Assembly (NCBI RefSeq): GCF_030052995.1
Contig: NZ_JASJPW010000006.1
Coordinates: 1-64,000, forward strand
Reading direction: 5' to 3'
Length of the DNA stretch: 64,000 nucleotides
From: Gemmobacter sp. 24YEA27
Lineage (GTDB): Bacteria; Pseudomonadota; Alphaproteobacteria; Rhodobacterales; Rhodobacteraceae
The position numbers and the translations under genes are program-made. The notes beneath the pieces are model-generated. The model made no database searches. It had not been told where the DNA came from and was given only the letters and a program-made list of their open reading frames with translations. Below, piece by piece: positions 18,359 to 27,256 of this stretch; within the stretch, counting starts at the first letter, position 1; each line of letters starts with the position of its first letter.

Positions 18359-19303
18359 ATGATTGCATATCTCATAAAGCGCGTCGGATTGGCATTTGCC
18401 ATTGTGACGACGGTTGTGATCACGCTCTTTGCCCTGCTGCGGCTGGTAAAGGGCAATCCGGTCACGATTGCGCTCGGGCCACAGGCAACCCCCGAAGCCA
18501 TTGCGCGCTATACTGCCAAGATGAATCTCGACCAGCCGGTCTGGGTGCAGTTCCTCACCTATGCGCGCAGCCTGTTTTCCGGCGATCTGGGCGAGGATAT
18601 CTTTTCGGGCCGCGCTGTCTCGGCCATCATCGGCGAGCAGATCGGCTATACTTTGGCCCTGATGGCCGGTGCGATGGGCTGGGCCATTGTGATCGGCATT
18701 CCGCTGGGCTGTCTGGCTGCGGTGCGGCCGAACGGCTGGCTGGACCGGGTGACCGGCGTCCTTTCGGTCGGAACCATTGCAATCCCCTCCTTTCTGATGG
18801 CGATCTGGTCGCTGCTGATCCTTTCGGTTCAGCTGAACTGGCTGCCGGCGATGAGCGCGGGCCAGTCCGGCAATATCTCCAGCCAGCTGCGTCATCTTAT
18901 TCTGCCCGCTTTCGCGGTCGGGGTGGGCTGGGTCGGCTATCTGGCGCGAATGGTGCGCGCGTCGATGCTGGAGGTGATGGGCGAGCCCTATATCCGTTCG
19001 GCCCGTGCCTTCGGCCTGCGGCCTTTGCGCATCGTTTTTGGCTATGCCCTGCCGGTGGCCGTTCTGCCCACGATCACCCTGATCGGCATGGGCTTCGGAG
19101 GCCTCGTGTCTTCGGCCGTTTTCGCCGAGGTGATTTTTGCCCGGCCGGGCATCGGCAAACTGCTCTATGACGCCGTGCAGGCGCGAAACTTCCCGATCGT
19201 CCAGGGCACTGTGGTGGTGACCACCGCGCTTTACATCCTGGTCGTGCTTATCTCAGACCTTCTTATCAGCTGGATCGACCCCCGTGTCCGAAACTCGCTC
19301 TGA
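18359..19303 (+). CDS. ABC transporter permease, DppB type
   Basis: Inner-membrane permease of 314 residues with six membrane segments. The N-terminus MIAYLIKRVGLAFAIVTTVV, the VWVQFLTYARSLFSGDLGED stretch and the EAA loop VMGEPYIRSARAFGLRPLRI are typical of DppB. I place the start at ATG 18359; an upstream in-frame extension to 18299 runs through the stem-loop and is not conserved in type. It overlaps the next permease by 20 bp. Partner of the DppC-type permease in the channel. Confidence 0.9.
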   Translation: MIAYLIKRVGLAFAIVTTVVITLFALLRLVKGNPVTIALGPQATPEAIARYTAKMNLDQPVWVQFLTYARSLFSGDLGEDIFSGRAVSAIIGEQIGYTLALMAGAMGWAIVIGIPLGCLAAVRPNGWLDRVTGVLSVGTIAIPSFLMAIWSLLILSVQLNWLPAMSAGQSGNISSQLRHLILPAFAVGVGWVGYLARMVRASMLEVMGEPYIRSARAFGLRPLRIVFGYALPVAVLPTITLIGMGFGGLVSSAVFAEVIFARPGIGKLLYDAVQARNFPIVQGTVVVTTALYILVVLISDLLISWIDPRVRNSL

Positions 19304-20177
19304 TTCCGGCTTTGCTGCGGGGCGCGGCGCCCGCAATGAGCGCCGCCGCCAGATTGCCGCCTTTCTGTCAAACCGTCAGGCCATGATCGGGCTGGCGCTG
19401 GTGCTGCTATTCTGCCTTTCGGCCCTGCTGGCGCCCCTGATCGCGCCCTATGATCCGAATGCCATGGATATTCCGGCCCGGCTGTCCGCCCCCGGCTGGC
19501 AACATCTGGCCGGCACCGACCAGCTGGGACGCGATACGTTGTCGCGCATTCTTTATGGCGGCCGCATTGCTTTGCTGATCGCAACCGTTGGCGTGACGAT
19601 CTCGCTGGTTCTGGGGCTGATGCTGGGCATGATGGCGGCCTTCGGACCGCGCTGGCTCGATCAGCTGCTGCTGTTGCTGTTCGACGCGATCCGCTCTTTC
19701 CCGACCATCATTCTGGGTCTTGCCATGGTGGCACTGACCGGGCCAAGCCTTGCGCTGGTGATGGCGATCGTCATCCTGACCTCGATCCCGCAATATGCCA
19801 GGGTGACGCGCACAGCCGCGCTGGCGCTGCGCGGCACCGATTTCGTGATGGCTGAACGCTCGCTGGGGGCATCGACGCTCCGGATCATGCTGCACCATAT
19901 CCTGCCCAATATCATGGGGCCGCTTCTGATCCTTGCCGCCATGGATGTGCCGGCGGTGGTTGCGCTGGAGGCGGGGCTTTCCTTCCTCGGGCTGGGGGTA
20001 CGGCCGCCGCTGGCCAGCTGGGGAACGCTGCTCAATGACGGCTATCTGGTGATCCGCGACTCGCCCTGGATGGTGCTGATGGCGGGCCTGCCGCTGGTGC
20101 TGACCACGCTTGGCTTCACATTCTTTGCCGAAGGCCTTCGGGATGCCTTCGATCCGCGCATGAACAAGGCACGCTGA
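19284..20177 (+). CDS. ABC transporter permease, DppC type
   Basis: Second permease subunit of 297 residues. The N-terminal tail NERRRQIAAFLSNRQAMIG, the LAPLIAPYDPNAMDI and GTDQLGRDTLSRILYGGRIAL loop, and the EAA motif GTDFVMAERSLGASTLRIMLHH are diagnostic of DppC/OppC. It begins with GTG at 19284 inside the end of the dppB-type gene. The stop is followed 2 bp later by the ATPase ATG. Works with the DppB-type subunit and the fused ATPase. Confidence 0.9.
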   Translation: MSETRSDSGFAAGRGARNERRRQIAAFLSNRQAMIGLALVLLFCLSALLAPLIAPYDPNAMDIPARLSAPGWQHLAGTDQLGRDTLSRILYGGRIALLIATVGVTISLVLGLMLGMMAAFGPRWLDQLLLLLFDAIRSFPTIILGLAMVALTGPSLALVMAIVILTSIPQYARVTRTAALALRGTDFVMAERSLGASTLRIMLHHILPNIMGPLLILAAMDVPAVVALEAGLSFLGLGVRPPLASWGTLLNDGYLVIRDSPWMVLMAGLPLVLTTLGFTFFAEGLRDAFDPRMNKAR

Positions 20178-20179
20178 CG

Positions 20180-22191
20180 ATGGAAAACCTGCTTGAGATC
20201 AGGGGGCTCTCGGTCGATTTCCAGACCAGCCAGGGCCGCATGAAGGCCCTGCGCAATATCAGCTTTGATCTGCGCAAGGGCCGCATCACCGGCATTGTCG
20301 GTGAAAGCGGCTCGGGAAAAAGCTCGGTCCTGTGGTCTGTCATGGGGTTGCTTGCGGCTAATGCCGAGATCACTGACGGCACGATCCGCTATGAGGGCCG
20401 TGACATTCTGCGCCTGTCCGAGCGCACGCGCCGCGCGCTGCGCGGAGAGGAAATCTCGGTCGTCTTCCAGGACCCGATGACCTCGCAGGCGCCCTTGCTG
20501 ACCTATGGCACCCAGATGCGCGACCTGCTTTACCGTCGCCGTAAAATGAGCCGCAGTGCCAAGCGCAAGGCTGCTGTGGAAATGCTGGGAAAGGTGGGAA
20601 TTCCGGATCCTGGATATCGGCTGGGCCGCTATCCGCATGAGTTTTCCGGTGGCATGCGGCAGCGGGCCGGCATCGCTATGGCGCTGCTGACCGGGCCAAA
20701 TCTTTTGCTGGCGGATGAGCCGACCACCGCGCTTGATGTGACGATGGAGGCGCAGATCATCGAGCTTTTGCGCAATCTTCAGCGCGACAGCGAAACCACC
20801 ATGGCGGTGGTCTCGCATAATCTGGGTCTGATTGCGCAGCTTTGCGACGATGTTGTGGTGATGTATGCGGGAGAAGTGGTCGAAACCGGCACCGTTTCGC
20901 AGATTTTCCATGCGCCGCAGCATCCCTATACACGCGCATTGCTGGAATGCGATCCGGCGCGGATCCCCGAACGGGTCAGCCGGCTGCCGATCATTCCGGG
21001 CGATCTGCCCGATCTGATTGCCTTGCCAACGGGCTGCATCTTTGCCCCCCGCTGCGGCCAGGCCGTCGCGGAATGTCGTGAGAGCGCGCCGCCGGAAGTG
21101 CGACGCGACGCGACCGCAATGGTGCGCTGCTGGCGCAGTGAACAACCGGCACCGGTACCGGCTGCTGTCATCACGTCACCGCCGCGCGCGCCGATAGCAG
21201 CGCAGGACAGCGCCGCGCCGCTTCTGGAAGTGTCCGATCTGGGCGTTCGCTTCCAGATCGGCAGCCAGCTCGCCGCAAAACTTGCGCGGCGGGCCCCGCG
21301 CGGGCTGGATGCTGTGCTCGATGTCAGCCTGCGGCTTCGCGCGGGAGAGACGCTGGGCCTTGTCGGGGAAAGCGGCTCGGGCAAAAGCACGCTTGGCAGG
21401 GCCATTCTGAACCTGGTGCCCGTGACCTCGGGCAAGGTGTTGTTCGACGGCACCGAGGTGCAGAACATGCCCGAACGCACCTTCAAGCCCCTCCGCCGCA
21501 ATATGGCGATGATGTTCCAGGACCCGAATGGCTCGCTCTCGCCGCGCAAAACCGTGCGCGCCCTGATCGCCGAGCCGTTCCAGATTCATGGTGAGGAAGG
21601 GCGCAGCCTTGACGCCGAGGTGGAACGCCTTGCCGATATGGTGCGGCTGCCAAGGGCATTGTTGTCGCGCCATCCGCATCAGCTGTCGGGCGGCCAGGCG
21701 AGGCGCGTCGGGGTGGCACGGGCGCTGGCACTGAGCCCGCGTCTTCTGCTGGCCGATGAACCGACCGCCGGGCTTGATGTCTCGGTGCAGGGTGAGGTGC
21801 TTAATCTGATGGCCGGGCTGCAGAGCAGCTATAACCTCGGTTACCTTATCATCACCCACAATCTGCCGGTGGTCCGCCATATCAGCGACCGCATCGCGAT
21901 CATGTATCTTGGCCGTATCGTGGAAGAAGGGCCGACAGACGCGATTTTCCGCGACTGCCGCCATCCCTATACCGCGTCGCTGCTGAAGGGGATCGCGCAG
22001 CCCGATCCGATCAGCGTCAGAGCGGTCTGGGTCTTGCGGGCGAGGTGCCCAGCCTGCTGAACCGGCCAAAGGGCTGTGATTTCGTGACCCGCTGCCCGCT
22101 GGCCCAGCCAATATGCCACCAGCTTAAGCCGGCCCATCAGGCCGAAGGCACTGACCGGGTTTTTGCCTGCCACTTCCCGCTTTCCGGCTGA
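20180..22191 (+). pseudogene. dipeptide ABC transporter fused ATPase (DppD-DppF), C-terminal frameshift
   Basis: Two ATPase domains in one chain. The first has GESGSGKSSVLWSVMG, the Q-loop VVFQDPMTSQAP, signature FSGGMRQRAGIAMAL and LLADEPTTALDV. A Cys-bearing oligopeptide-transporter C-domain (FAPRCGQAVAEC) follows. The second has GESGSGKSTLGRA, MMFQDPNGSLSPR, LSGGQARRVGVARAL and LLADEPTAGLDV. The frame breaks at the GG run 22024-22025. One extra G gives ISVRAGLGLAGEVPSLLNRP and the expected second Cys-rich tail (FVTRCPLAQPICHQL) up to TGA 22189-22191. Only the tail is affected, so function could survive if the break is real. Energises the importer upstream. Confidence 0.88.
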
Positions 22192-22225
22192 CCCCGGACA
22201 GCAGCAGAGACGACAAGGACGTTCC

Positions 22226-23653
22226 ATGAGTTACGGTATCTATATCGGCCGCGCCCATACGGCCGACGGTCTTCCCTATCTGGCCGGCTATGGCGATGAG
22301 CCATCAAGCCACTGGCTGGAGATCATTCCTGCCGCCAGCCATGCGCCCGAGGCGACAATCACCGTTGGGGTGACGCCTGCTGCGCTGATGCCGGGCCTGC
22401 TTTCGGAGATTCCGCAGGCTGCCAGCACATTTCGCCATATGCGGGTCAGCTACAGCCATTATCTTGGCGTGCCCTGCCCGCTGACCAATGGCGGACTGAA
22501 CGAATACGGGGTGGCCGTCCGCGATATCTGGTCAACCTCGTCCGAGCGGCTGATTGCCATGACGCCAAAGGATCAGACCGGACCAAATTACTCGGATCTG
22601 GCGCGCATCGTGCTGGAACGCGCCCGCACCGCCCGCGAAGGGGTGCAGATCATAGGGGATCTGATCGCCAGCCACGGCTATTCAACCTATGGCGGGAATT
22701 CGCATATCATCGCGGATGGCAATGAAGCCTGGGTGGTGATTGAATTTGCCGGCGGACGGCGTCTCTGGGTCGCCGAGCGGCTGGGGGACCACAGCATCCG
22801 TGTCTCCCGCCCGGGCTATATCGGGCAGATCCCGGCCGAGCCGGACGAAGATTTCCTGTTCCCGCAGCATTTCATCAGCACTGCCATAGATCTGGGCTGG
22901 TATGATCCGGCTGCAGGTGTCTTTGACGTCAATGCCGTCTATGGCGATGGCAAGGGTCGCTGGGAAGGTCAGGCCTGGATCGAGGCTGAGATGCAGTCCC
23001 GCGCCGCCCGCCCCGAAAAGCTGGGACTCGAGGATATCGTCTGGGCCATCGCGACCGAAAAGCTGACCGGGGATACTGCCGGTTATGGACAGATCGTGCC
23101 GCTGACGGAACCCGACTTCCCGGAGCAAAGGATGATGTGGCATGCCGCCATCGGCCCGGTTGCCGCGCCACTGACGCCGGTCTTCCTTGGCATGGATGAG
23201 GTGCCGCCGGCCTATCGCCAGCACCGCCATCTGACCGAAGGTGAAAGCGGCCGTTTCCTCGATCGCCGCAAGGAAGCGAAATCACCCGAGGTGGTGTCAC
23301 GGATCCCGCAGGGGATCGAAAGCGCCGATGGTGCGGTCTATCAGTTCCGCAAGCTCATGCATCTGGCCTTTCAGGATGGCGAGGCCCTGCTGCCCGAAAT
23401 CTACAGCCACTGGCGCGATCTTGAGGCGCTGATCCGGGCCGATCTGCCTGAGACGCTGCGGGCCTCGGGCCTGTTGAGCGCAGCGGGAGAACGCGGTCTC
23501 GCCTGCCGCCTGCTGTCGGACTTCAGCACGCGCTGGATGGAGCGCAGCCTTGACGACTGTGATGCGCTGGCCCGGGCCGCCTATGTGCGCCTCAGGGTGC
23601 GCGGCGGGCTGAATATGACAACGAGCCCGCTTTCCCCTGCGCAGATCTGGTAG
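22226..23653 (+). CDS. C69/Ntn-hydrolase-like dipeptidase
   Basis: Cytoplasmic protein of 475 residues that I place with the C69 dipeptidase-like Ntn hydrolases. Support comes from GGLNEYGVAVRDIWSTSSER (the conserved GLNEYGVA block), NYSDLARIVLERARTAREGV, YGGNSHIIADGNEAWVVIEF and DTAGYGQIVPL, which follow the family order. Unlike classic PepD, the N-terminus is MSYGIYIGRAHTADG with no Cys near the start. The nucleophile would have to be Ser2, or the family is more distant. The start ATG at 22226 follows an AAGGAC site. Last gene of the importer operon, so it likely hydrolyses the imported compound. Confidence is good for the fold, moderate for the reaction. Confidence 0.7.
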   Translation: MSYGIYIGRAHTADGLPYLAGYGDEPSSHWLEIIPAASHAPEATITVGVTPAALMPGLLSEIPQAASTFRHMRVSYSHYLGVPCPLTNGGLNEYGVAVRDIWSTSSERLIAMTPKDQTGPNYSDLARIVLERARTAREGVQIIGDLIASHGYSTYGGNSHIIADGNEAWVVIEFAGGRRLWVAERLGDHSIRVSRPGYIGQIPAEPDEDFLFPQHFISTAIDLGWYDPAAGVFDVNAVYGDGKGRWEGQAWIEAEMQSRAARPEKLGLEDIVWAIATEKLTGDTAGYGQIVPLTEPDFPEQRMMWHAAIGPVAAPLTPVFLGMDEVPPAYRQHRHLTEGESGRFLDRRKEAKSPEVVSRIPQGIESADGAVYQFRKLMHLAFQDGEALLPEIYSHWRDLEALIRADLPETLRASGLLSAAGERGLACRLLSDFSTRWMERSLDDCDALARAAYVRLRVRGGLNMTTSPLSPAQIW

Positions 23654-23660
23654 GCAAAGG

Positions 23661-23686
23661 CTGCTCCGGTCGTAAGACCGGGGCAG
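23661..23686 (+). terminator. hairpin terminator of the dipeptide importer operon
   Basis: Eight bases after the operon's last stop, arms CTGCTCCGGTC and GACCGGGGCAG pair over 11 positions (one G-U) around a GTAA tetraloop. GNRA-like loop and location fit a transcript end; no strong T-run follows. Confidence 0.65.
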
Positions 23687-23691
23687 TGAGC

Positions 23692-23790
23692 TGCTGCCAG
23701 TTTCATGGACACGAAGATAAGATCGCGCCCAAGGAACCGGAATGCAGATATGACGAGACGGAAGTTCAGCCGCGAGTTCAAATGAAGGAG
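23692..23790 (+). mobile_element. IS3-family left-end fragment
   Basis: TGCCAGTTTCATGGACACGA leads to ATGACGAGACGGAAGTTCAG, closely matching the left part of the IS3 remnant at 55571-55665 (TGCCGGTTTCGTGGACACGA, then the same MTRRKFS start). After 23782 the similarity ends, leaving only the IS end and about ten codons of orfA. Confidence 0.7.
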
Positions 23791-24277
23791 GCCACCATCT
23801 GGGACCCCAAGGCGATATCGACGAAGCCGCAGGCCACGGCGGCCGCCGATCCGCCGGAGGACCCTTCCTGCATGCGCGTCAGTCATGAGCGTTCCGGGTC
23901 GGGCCAGGTGAGAAGAAGGCGAATTCTGTGGTCACGTTCTTTCCCACTGTCACGGCGTCCGCTGCATTCAACTGAGCAACGGAAACGGCATCAGCGGCGG
24001 GTTCGGAACGCAGGCCTTCGGCTTCTGTTGATCGGGGGACAAAATGAAACCACTCTTTCCGAAGGCTTCCGGTCCGTGATGCGGGACAAACTGGATGAGG
24101 GCCTCCTGCCCGGCGCCTTATGCCGGCGCAGGTTCATCCTGTGGTCGTTGGCGCCTTGCGCCTCGATGCAGGCGACGGCGCGGGCCATACCCCTTTGGTC
24201 CTGGAGTGCGTCACGACGCTGATAGGGCTGGCGGGGAACATTGCCATTCTGATCGGCGGGCCAGGCCAGTTACAGGG
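23791..24277. other. intergenic debris, no intact gene
   Basis: About 490 bp. Short plus-strand frames can be read (for example PVVVGALRLDAGDGAGHTPL near 24140-24200) and look like pieces of a real protein, but frame changes and stops interrupt them and I cannot name a family. Confidence 0.4.
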
Positions 24278-24586
24278 TCACCCCTCCGCCAGATAATTGG
24301 TCAGGTTCTGATGCGCATAGAGCAGGCGGATGATCTCAATCCCCTGCCCGGCCTGCTGATAGATCACCAGATGGCTGCCGCTGGGATGGATCCGCACCGG
24401 AGGCGTAAACTCTGCCCGCTCACGCGCCATGTCGGGAAAATCCGCCAGAAGGTCAAGGAGTGTGAACAGGACATCCGCATAGCGATCTGCCCGGTCAGGC
24501 CCCCAGCTTTCTGCCCCGTGGCGCCAGATCGCAGCCAGATCGGGCCGTGCAGCCGGACGCAGCAGCCAGCCCGGTTCGCTCTGCAT
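24278..24586 (-). CDS. parE: RelE/ParE-family toxin
   Basis: A 102-residue toxin beginning MQSEPGWLLRPAARPDLAAIW. A DLxxIW block near the start, YADVLFTLLDLLADFPDMARER in the middle and the strand RIHPSGSHLVIYQQAGQGIEIIRLLY near the end match ParE (HxxYxxxxxxIxIxRILH). The terminal His of RILH is Y-A-H here. It starts 1 bp after the antitoxin stop, the usual arrangement with antitoxin first. ParE toxins act on DNA gyrase; the target here is inferred. Among IS remnants, as is common for such modules. Confidence 0.85.
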   Translation of the reverse strand: MQSEPGWLLRPAARPDLAAIWRHGAESWGPDRADRYADVLFTLLDLLADFPDMARERAEFTPPVRIHPSGSHLVIYQQAGQGIEIIRLLYAHQNLTNYLAEG

Positions 24587-24587
24587 C

Positions 24588-24830
24588 TCAGCCGTCGCGC
24601 CCGGTCCGCATCGCAGTCTTGAAAGCGGCCCTGTCCAGGGCTTCGGCCGGGCCACTGCCCAGCCCCGCATCCACTGCCTCCTGCAAGCTCACCCGCGCCT
24701 CGATCCGCTGCCGGTCGCGCCGGATCAGGTCGCGGACATAATCGCTGGAATTGGCATAGCGCCCGGATTTCGCCTGATCTTCGACCCAGGCCTTCATTGG
24801 CTCGGGCAGCGAAATGTTCATCGTGCTCAT
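24588..24830 (-). CDS. parD: ParD-family antitoxin (CopG/RHH type)
   Basis: An 80-residue antitoxin. MSTMNISLPEPMKAWVEDQA followed by GRYANSSDYVRDLIRRDRQR is the ribbon-helix-helix of the ParD/CC2985 group, and the C-terminal ALDRAAFKTAMRTGRDG is the toxin-binding tail. AAGGAGAACGCCG places the start at 24830. Neutralises the ParE toxin encoded next and normally represses its own promoter, probably through the inverted repeat at 24855-24871. Confidence 0.88.
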   Translation of the reverse strand: MSTMNISLPEPMKAWVEDQAKSGRYANSSDYVRDLIRRDRQRIEARVSLQEAVDAGLGSGPAEALDRAAFKTAMRTGRDG

Positions 24831-24854
24831 CGGCGTTCTCCTTGCCCGCAAGGT

Positions 24855-24871
24855 ATGGCAATCTTTGCCAT
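24855..24871. promoter_or_regulatory. inverted repeat upstream of parD, candidate autoregulation operator
   Basis: ATGGCAA-TCT-TTGCCAT is a perfect 7-bp dyad 25 bp upstream of the antitoxin start, where an RHH antitoxin operator is expected. Position-based inference. Confidence 0.6.
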
Positions 24872-25067
24872 CCGGCAACAGAGAATCCCGCGCAAACTTG
24901 CCCCGGCAACCATCTGCTGCCACCAGCCAGGGCAAATCGGAGGGTCGCTCTGGCAACCGGGCCAGCCACAATTCGGTTGCGCGGCGCGCTATGCCCGAAC
25001 CGCAACTGCCGCAATCCGGGGCGTGATGGATGCCGGATACGGGGGGCGGAGCGTACTCAGTAAGAAG

Positions 25068-25084
25068 TTGACAACAACTGTCAA
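25068..25084. promoter_or_regulatory. inverted repeat upstream of the TonB-dependent receptor
   Basis: TTGACA-ACAAC-TGTCAA, a perfect 6-bp dyad 76 bp before the receptor start. The first arm is also a consensus -35 box, so a bound regulator would compete with RNA polymerase. No match to a Fur or RirA box is claimed. Confidence 0.5.
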
Positions 25085-25159
25085 TTTTCGGACTAGGGGA
25101 TAAAGCAAGCCAGCGTCCGCAAGCCAAGCTTCCAATCAGACAGTTTCCAGCAGGACAGC

Positions 25160-27184
25160 ATGGCCAGATCCAGACTTCTATTCGCGGCAACGCTTGCGCT
25201 CACCACTTCACCGCTTGCGCTCTTTGCCCAGACCACAGCAACCAACAACGACACAGCAGACACCAACCACCTGGGCGTGATTGTGCTTGATGCCGACGCG
25301 CCCGCAGTCACTGCGGGAACCGGGCCGAATTTCAGCCTCGATGCAGAGGGTATCGCGCGCACGCAGGCGAGCACCTTGCAGGATGCGTTGCGCGATGCGC
25401 CTTCGGTCACGACCACCCGCCGCGGCAATCTGCTGACCGGTGGCATTTCGATCCGCGGTTTCGGTGGCAACCACCATTATCCCGGCGACCCGGCGACAAA
25501 GATTGTGGTTGATGGTGTGGCTGACAATCCGGGCCGCTTTTATCAGGGCTCCTCGGGCGCGATCTCAGACCCCGCTTTGTTGCGCTCGATCGATGTGACC
25601 ACCGGGCCGCTGGCCTCGCTGGAATATGGATCGGGGATTACCGGCGGTGCGGTCACCGCGCGCACCATCAACGGATCAGACCTGACCGGCGACCAGGACG
25701 GGTTCCGTATCCGCCAGATGCTCGGCGCCAACAGCAATGGCGATGGCTGGGTGACCTCATCCACGCTGGCCTGGCAGATGAACAGCTCGGTCGACTTCCT
25801 GCTGAACTATACCCGGCGCGGACAGGGTGCCCAGGAAGATCCCGATGGCAATGAGACCGCGCGCGGTTTCAACGTGCCGTCGATGCTGTTCAAGTCGCGG
25901 TTCCGGCTGGACGACGCCAATAGCATCACCCTCAGCTATACCCGCTATGAAAGCTCGGAAAGCAACGTCAACCTCTCGAACCTGCTGAATGATTTCGGGG
26001 GGCTTGGCCTTGCGAATATCGACCGCAAGGGGAATGTGGCCGCGCTGACCTGGAACTACAATCCTGCCGACAATGATCTGCTTGATCTTGAACTGACCTA
26101 CTCGCATTCGGATCAGGATCACAATATCGAGGCGCTGACGCCCGGCTTTGCCCAGACCCAGGCCGGCCTGTTCAACACCAAAACCGACCGGGTCACGCTG
26201 ACCAATACCGCGCGGTTTGACACCGGTGTCATCGGCCACAGCCTGCGCGCGGGTCTCTCCTGGTCCAACGAAGACCGCACCCGCCTGAGAACCTCGCCCG
26301 CGAGTGGCAAGGATCGTCGTCTCAGCCTCTTCGCCATCGACACGATGGATTTCGGCAATGAGCTGCTTGCGACCATCGGTCTGCGTCTCGAAGATCAGAA
26401 GATCAGCGCCACGACCGCCCCGCGTGGGCCCTATGACAATCTGGCCCGCACGCTTGGCCTCGGGTTGGAAAAGGGCTTTGGCAACGGTCTGAAGGTCTTT
26501 GGCTCGTTCACCTATACCGAAGCGCTGCCGACCTATGACGTGCTGGCCACCTATGACGACAATCTGCAGCAGTCGCGCAACTGGGAAGGCGGCGTTCGCT
26601 ATGAGGGCAGCGATCTCCTGGCGGCGGGCGATACGCTCAGCGGCTCGATCACGCTTTACCGCAGCGAAATCTGGAACACGATGTATGCCCTTTCCGTTCC
26701 CGGCCGGCAGCTGACGCGTGAAGGTGTCGAGATCGCGGCGCATTACAACATGGCAAGCGGCACCTATCTGAACGGCACCGTGAACCTGACCAAGAACGAG
26801 CGCCTCGTCGCAGGCGGCGTATGGACGTCGGACAACTACAGCCCCAGCGACACCCTCGCGCTGACGGTTGGCCATAAATTTGCGTCCGGGCTTGATGTAT
26901 CCTGGCGCATGGAGGCCCAGAAGGGCATTATCGTCAGTAATGCGAGCAACACCGGCACTGATCATCACGGCGGGTTTGGCGTACATGACCTCAAGGTCAG
27001 CTACACCGTGCCGCAGGGCAATCTTGAAGGCCTGGTGGTCGATTTCGGCGTCGAGAACGTCTTCGACCGCTCTTACCACTATGCAATGACGCCTCTGCAA
27101 GGCGCGACCGGCCCCCGCCCCGGTGAGCCATGGGTGAACGAGAACGGCCGCAACTTCCGCCTGAATCTCTCGAAAACCTTCTGA
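25160..27184 (+). CDS. TonB-dependent outer-membrane receptor (YncD-like)
   Basis: Outer-membrane active transporter of 674 residues. Signal peptide at residues 1-23 (ending ALFA), a short TonB-box-like region (GVIVLDA), and a plug domain with LQDALRDAPSVTTTRRGN, ISIRGFGGNHHYPGD, KIVVDGVADNPGRFYQG and the barrel-joining LASLEYGSGITGGAVTART. A 22-stranded barrel follows, ending FRLNLSKTF with a terminal Phe. Convergent with a YncE-like gene. In E. coli the receptor YncD and the periplasmic propeller YncE are also neighbours, which supports a functional pair. Substrate unknown; a metal chelate is usual. Confidence 0.88.
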   Translation: MARSRLLFAATLALTTSPLALFAQTTATNNDTADTNHLGVIVLDADAPAVTAGTGPNFSLDAEGIARTQASTLQDALRDAPSVTTTRRGNLLTGGISIRGFGGNHHYPGDPATKIVVDGVADNPGRFYQGSSGAISDPALLRSIDVTTGPLASLEYGSGITGGAVTARTINGSDLTGDQDGFRIRQMLGANSNGDGWVTSSTLAWQMNSSVDFLLNYTRRGQGAQEDPDGNETARGFNVPSMLFKSRFRLDDANSITLSYTRYESSESNVNLSNLLNDFGGLGLANIDRKGNVAALTWNYNPADNDLLDLELTYSHSDQDHNIEALTPGFAQTQAGLFNTKTDRVTLTNTARFDTGVIGHSLRAGLSWSNEDRTRLRTSPASGKDRRLSLFAIDTMDFGNELLATIGLRLEDQKISATTAPRGPYDNLARTLGLGLEKGFGNGLKVFGSFTYTEALPTYDVLATYDDNLQQSRNWEGGVRYEGSDLLAAGDTLSGSITLYRSEIWNTMYALSVPGRQLTREGVEIAAHYNMASGTYLNGTVNLTKNERLVAGGVWTSDNYSPSDTLALTVGHKFASGLDVSWRMEAQKGIIVSNASNTGTDHHGGFGVHDLKVSYTVPQGNLEGLVVDFGVENVFDRSYHYAMTPLQGATGPRPGEPWVNENGRNFRLNLSKTF

Positions 27185-27202
27185 TCCAGGCCCAGCCGAA
27201 AG

Positions 27203-27239
27203 AAAAAGCCCCGGATGCAATCGCATCCGGGGCTTTTTT
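27203..27239. terminator. bidirectional rho-independent terminator
   Basis: AAAAAGCCCCGGATGC, loop AATC, GCATCCGGGGCTTTTTT: a 16-bp perfect stem with A-run on one side and T-run on the other. It ends both the receptor gene (plus) and the YncE-like gene (minus). The clearest terminator in the window. Confidence 0.96.
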
Positions 27240-27256
27240 GTCTGGTCAGGTAAGGA

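Noticed and set aside
23991..24240. Possible separate gene before the toxin
   Set aside because: Protein-like pieces occur in more than one frame with stops between; no start or complete domain.
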